A DNA stretch of 64,000 nt from Lentibacillus sp. Marseille-P4043. Lineage in GTDB: Bacteria > Bacillota > Bacilli > Bacillales > Amphibacillaceae. Under the pieces are notes generated by a model that saw only the letters and a program-made list of their open reading frames with translations, did not search any database and had not been told where the DNA came from. Below are positions 63,153 through 64,000 of this stretch, piece after piece. The position numbers and the translations under genes are program-made. Positions within the stretch are counted from its first letter, which is position 1. Every line of letters begins with the position of its first letter. The DNA is taken from positions 665,657 through 729,656 of the forward strand of contig NZ_LT984884.1 of NCBI RefSeq assembly GCF_900258515.1, written 5' to 3'.

Positions 63153-64000
63153 TTACCTAGCAACACCAATTTCCAATGCTTCCTGAACTGTATTGACACC
63201 GATAACCTGAATCGATTTCGGTATTGTCCACCCATCTAAATTCTTTTCCGGACAAATCACACGGCTAAATCCAAGTTTTGCTGCCTCCTGAACACGTTGT
63301 TCGATTCGAGAAACACGCCTTACTTCACCTGTCAAACCAACCTCGCCGACAAATATATCATCTGGCTTTGTTGGCTGATCCCTAAAACTTGAAGCAATCG
63401 ACACTGCAATGGCTAAATCTATAGCAGGTTCGTCTAACTTAACACCACCCGCAACTTTAATATATGCATCTTGGTTCTGTAACATTAATCCAACCCGTTT
63501 TTCTAATACAGCCATCAATAATGGAACACGATTCGCATCAACACCTGTTGCCATTCTGCGTGGATTGCCATAGCTCGAAGGAGAAATTAGCGCCTGAATT
63601 TCTACTAACACTGGCCTTGTCCCTTCCATTGACGCAACAACAGTTGACCCAGCAGCGCCGTGCGAGCGTTCTTCAAGAAATATTTCAGACGGATTTAATA
63701 CCTCTCGCAGACCCGCTTCTTTCATTTCGAAAATCCCCATTTCATTTGTGCTACCAAATCGATTTTTCACACTGCGCAAAATACGATAGGTATGATGTCT
63801 TTCCCCTTCAAAATAGAGGACAGCATCAACCATGTGTTCCAGCATCCTTGGTCCGGCAATAGCCCCTTCTTTCGTTACATGCCCAACAATGAAAATCGGT
63901 ATTCCGTTTGTTTTAGCTATTCTCATTAACTCGCTTGTACATTCCCGAACCTGTGACACACTACCAGGAGCACTAGTGACTTCTTCACGAAAAATCGTTT
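63153..64000 (-). CDS. radA: DNA repair protein RadA (5' end beyond window)
   Basis: The C-terminal 281 codons of RadA; the frame stays open to the right edge, so the N-terminal zinc finger and Walker A lie outside. Visible features: [11 protein letters not shown], the RadA signature [11 protein letters not shown], and the Lon-like C-terminal domain ([50 protein letters not shown]). RadA is a branch-migration helicase in recombination. It is followed directly by the yacL promoter region without disA. Confidence 0.96.
   Translation of the reverse strand, partial: TIFREEVTSAPGSVSQVRECTSELMRIAKTNGIPIFIVGHVTKEGAIAGPRMLEHMVDAVLYFEGERHHTYRILRSVKNRFGSTNEMGIFEMKEAGLREVLNPSEIFLEERSHGAAGSTVVASMEGTRPVLVEIQALISPSSYGNPRRMATGVDANRVPLLMAVLEKRVGLMLQNQDAYIKVAGGVKLDEPAIDLAIAVSIASSFRDQPTKPDDIFVGEVGLTGEVRRVSRIEQRVQEAAKLGFSRVICPEKNLDGWTIPKSIQVIGVNTVQEALEIGVAR

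Overview
The window is a low-GC Firmicute chromosome segment, almost certainly from a spore-forming Bacillaceae. The evidence is conserved sporulation and germination genes (pdaB, kbaA, gerD, cwlD, sigH) flanking the str, S10, spc and alpha ribosomal operons in Bacillus subtilis order, with Bacillus-style T-box and L10 leaders. Protein similarity and the lone betaine-type binding protein suggest a halotolerant genus such as Oceanobacillus, Virgibacillus or Lentibacillus; that placement is inference. Nearly all genes lie on the minus strand, so biological order runs right to left.

From the right edge leftwards: radA (cut by the edge), yacL, gltX, a cysteine T-box, cysE, cysS, mrnC, rlmB, rae1, sigH, rpmG, secE, nusG, rplK, rplA, rplJ, rplL, ybxB, rpoB, rpoC, rplGB, rpsL, rpsG, fusA, tuf, a lone betaine-type lipoprotein, then the S10-spc-alpha supercluster (rpsJ to rplQ, including secY, adk, infA and rpoA), the ECF transporter core ecfA1-ecfA2-ecfT, truA, an accessory block, rplM-rpsI, a MarR-controlled MMPL pump, a two-gene YknW/YknX-like operon, cwlD, salA, gerD (plus strand), kbaA, pdaB (plus strand), a small conserved gene and the 5' end of a 16S rRNA whose operon leaves the window to the left.

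The work of the region is transcription and translation (RNA polymerase, elongation factors, about thirty ribosomal proteins, aminoacyl-tRNA synthetases, RNA modification) with protein export and sporulation at the ends. Regulation is readable in places: sigma-A promoters at rrn, rpoB, rplJ, rplK, rpsJ, rplM, rplGB, sigH and yacL; a Cys T-box; an L10 leader with attenuator; a MarR promoter with tandem operators; and many intrinsic terminators.

Unexpected content sits between housekeeping genes: palindromic repeats separating rpoB from rpoC and secE from nusG, a MITE-like element beside gerD, a perfect 20-bp minisatellite between rplQ and ecfA1, orphan transporter parts (YknW/X-like pair, DppBC-like permeases, lone OpuAC), tiny unannotated ORFs, a decayed gene, and loss of map, disA, ispD, ispF, ybaJ and ybaK from their usual positions. 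I did not find a clear new defence or biosynthetic system. The strongest leads are the orphan YknW/YknX-like operon, the element between rpoB and rpoC, the minisatellite, and the elaborate rpoB and nusG leaders.
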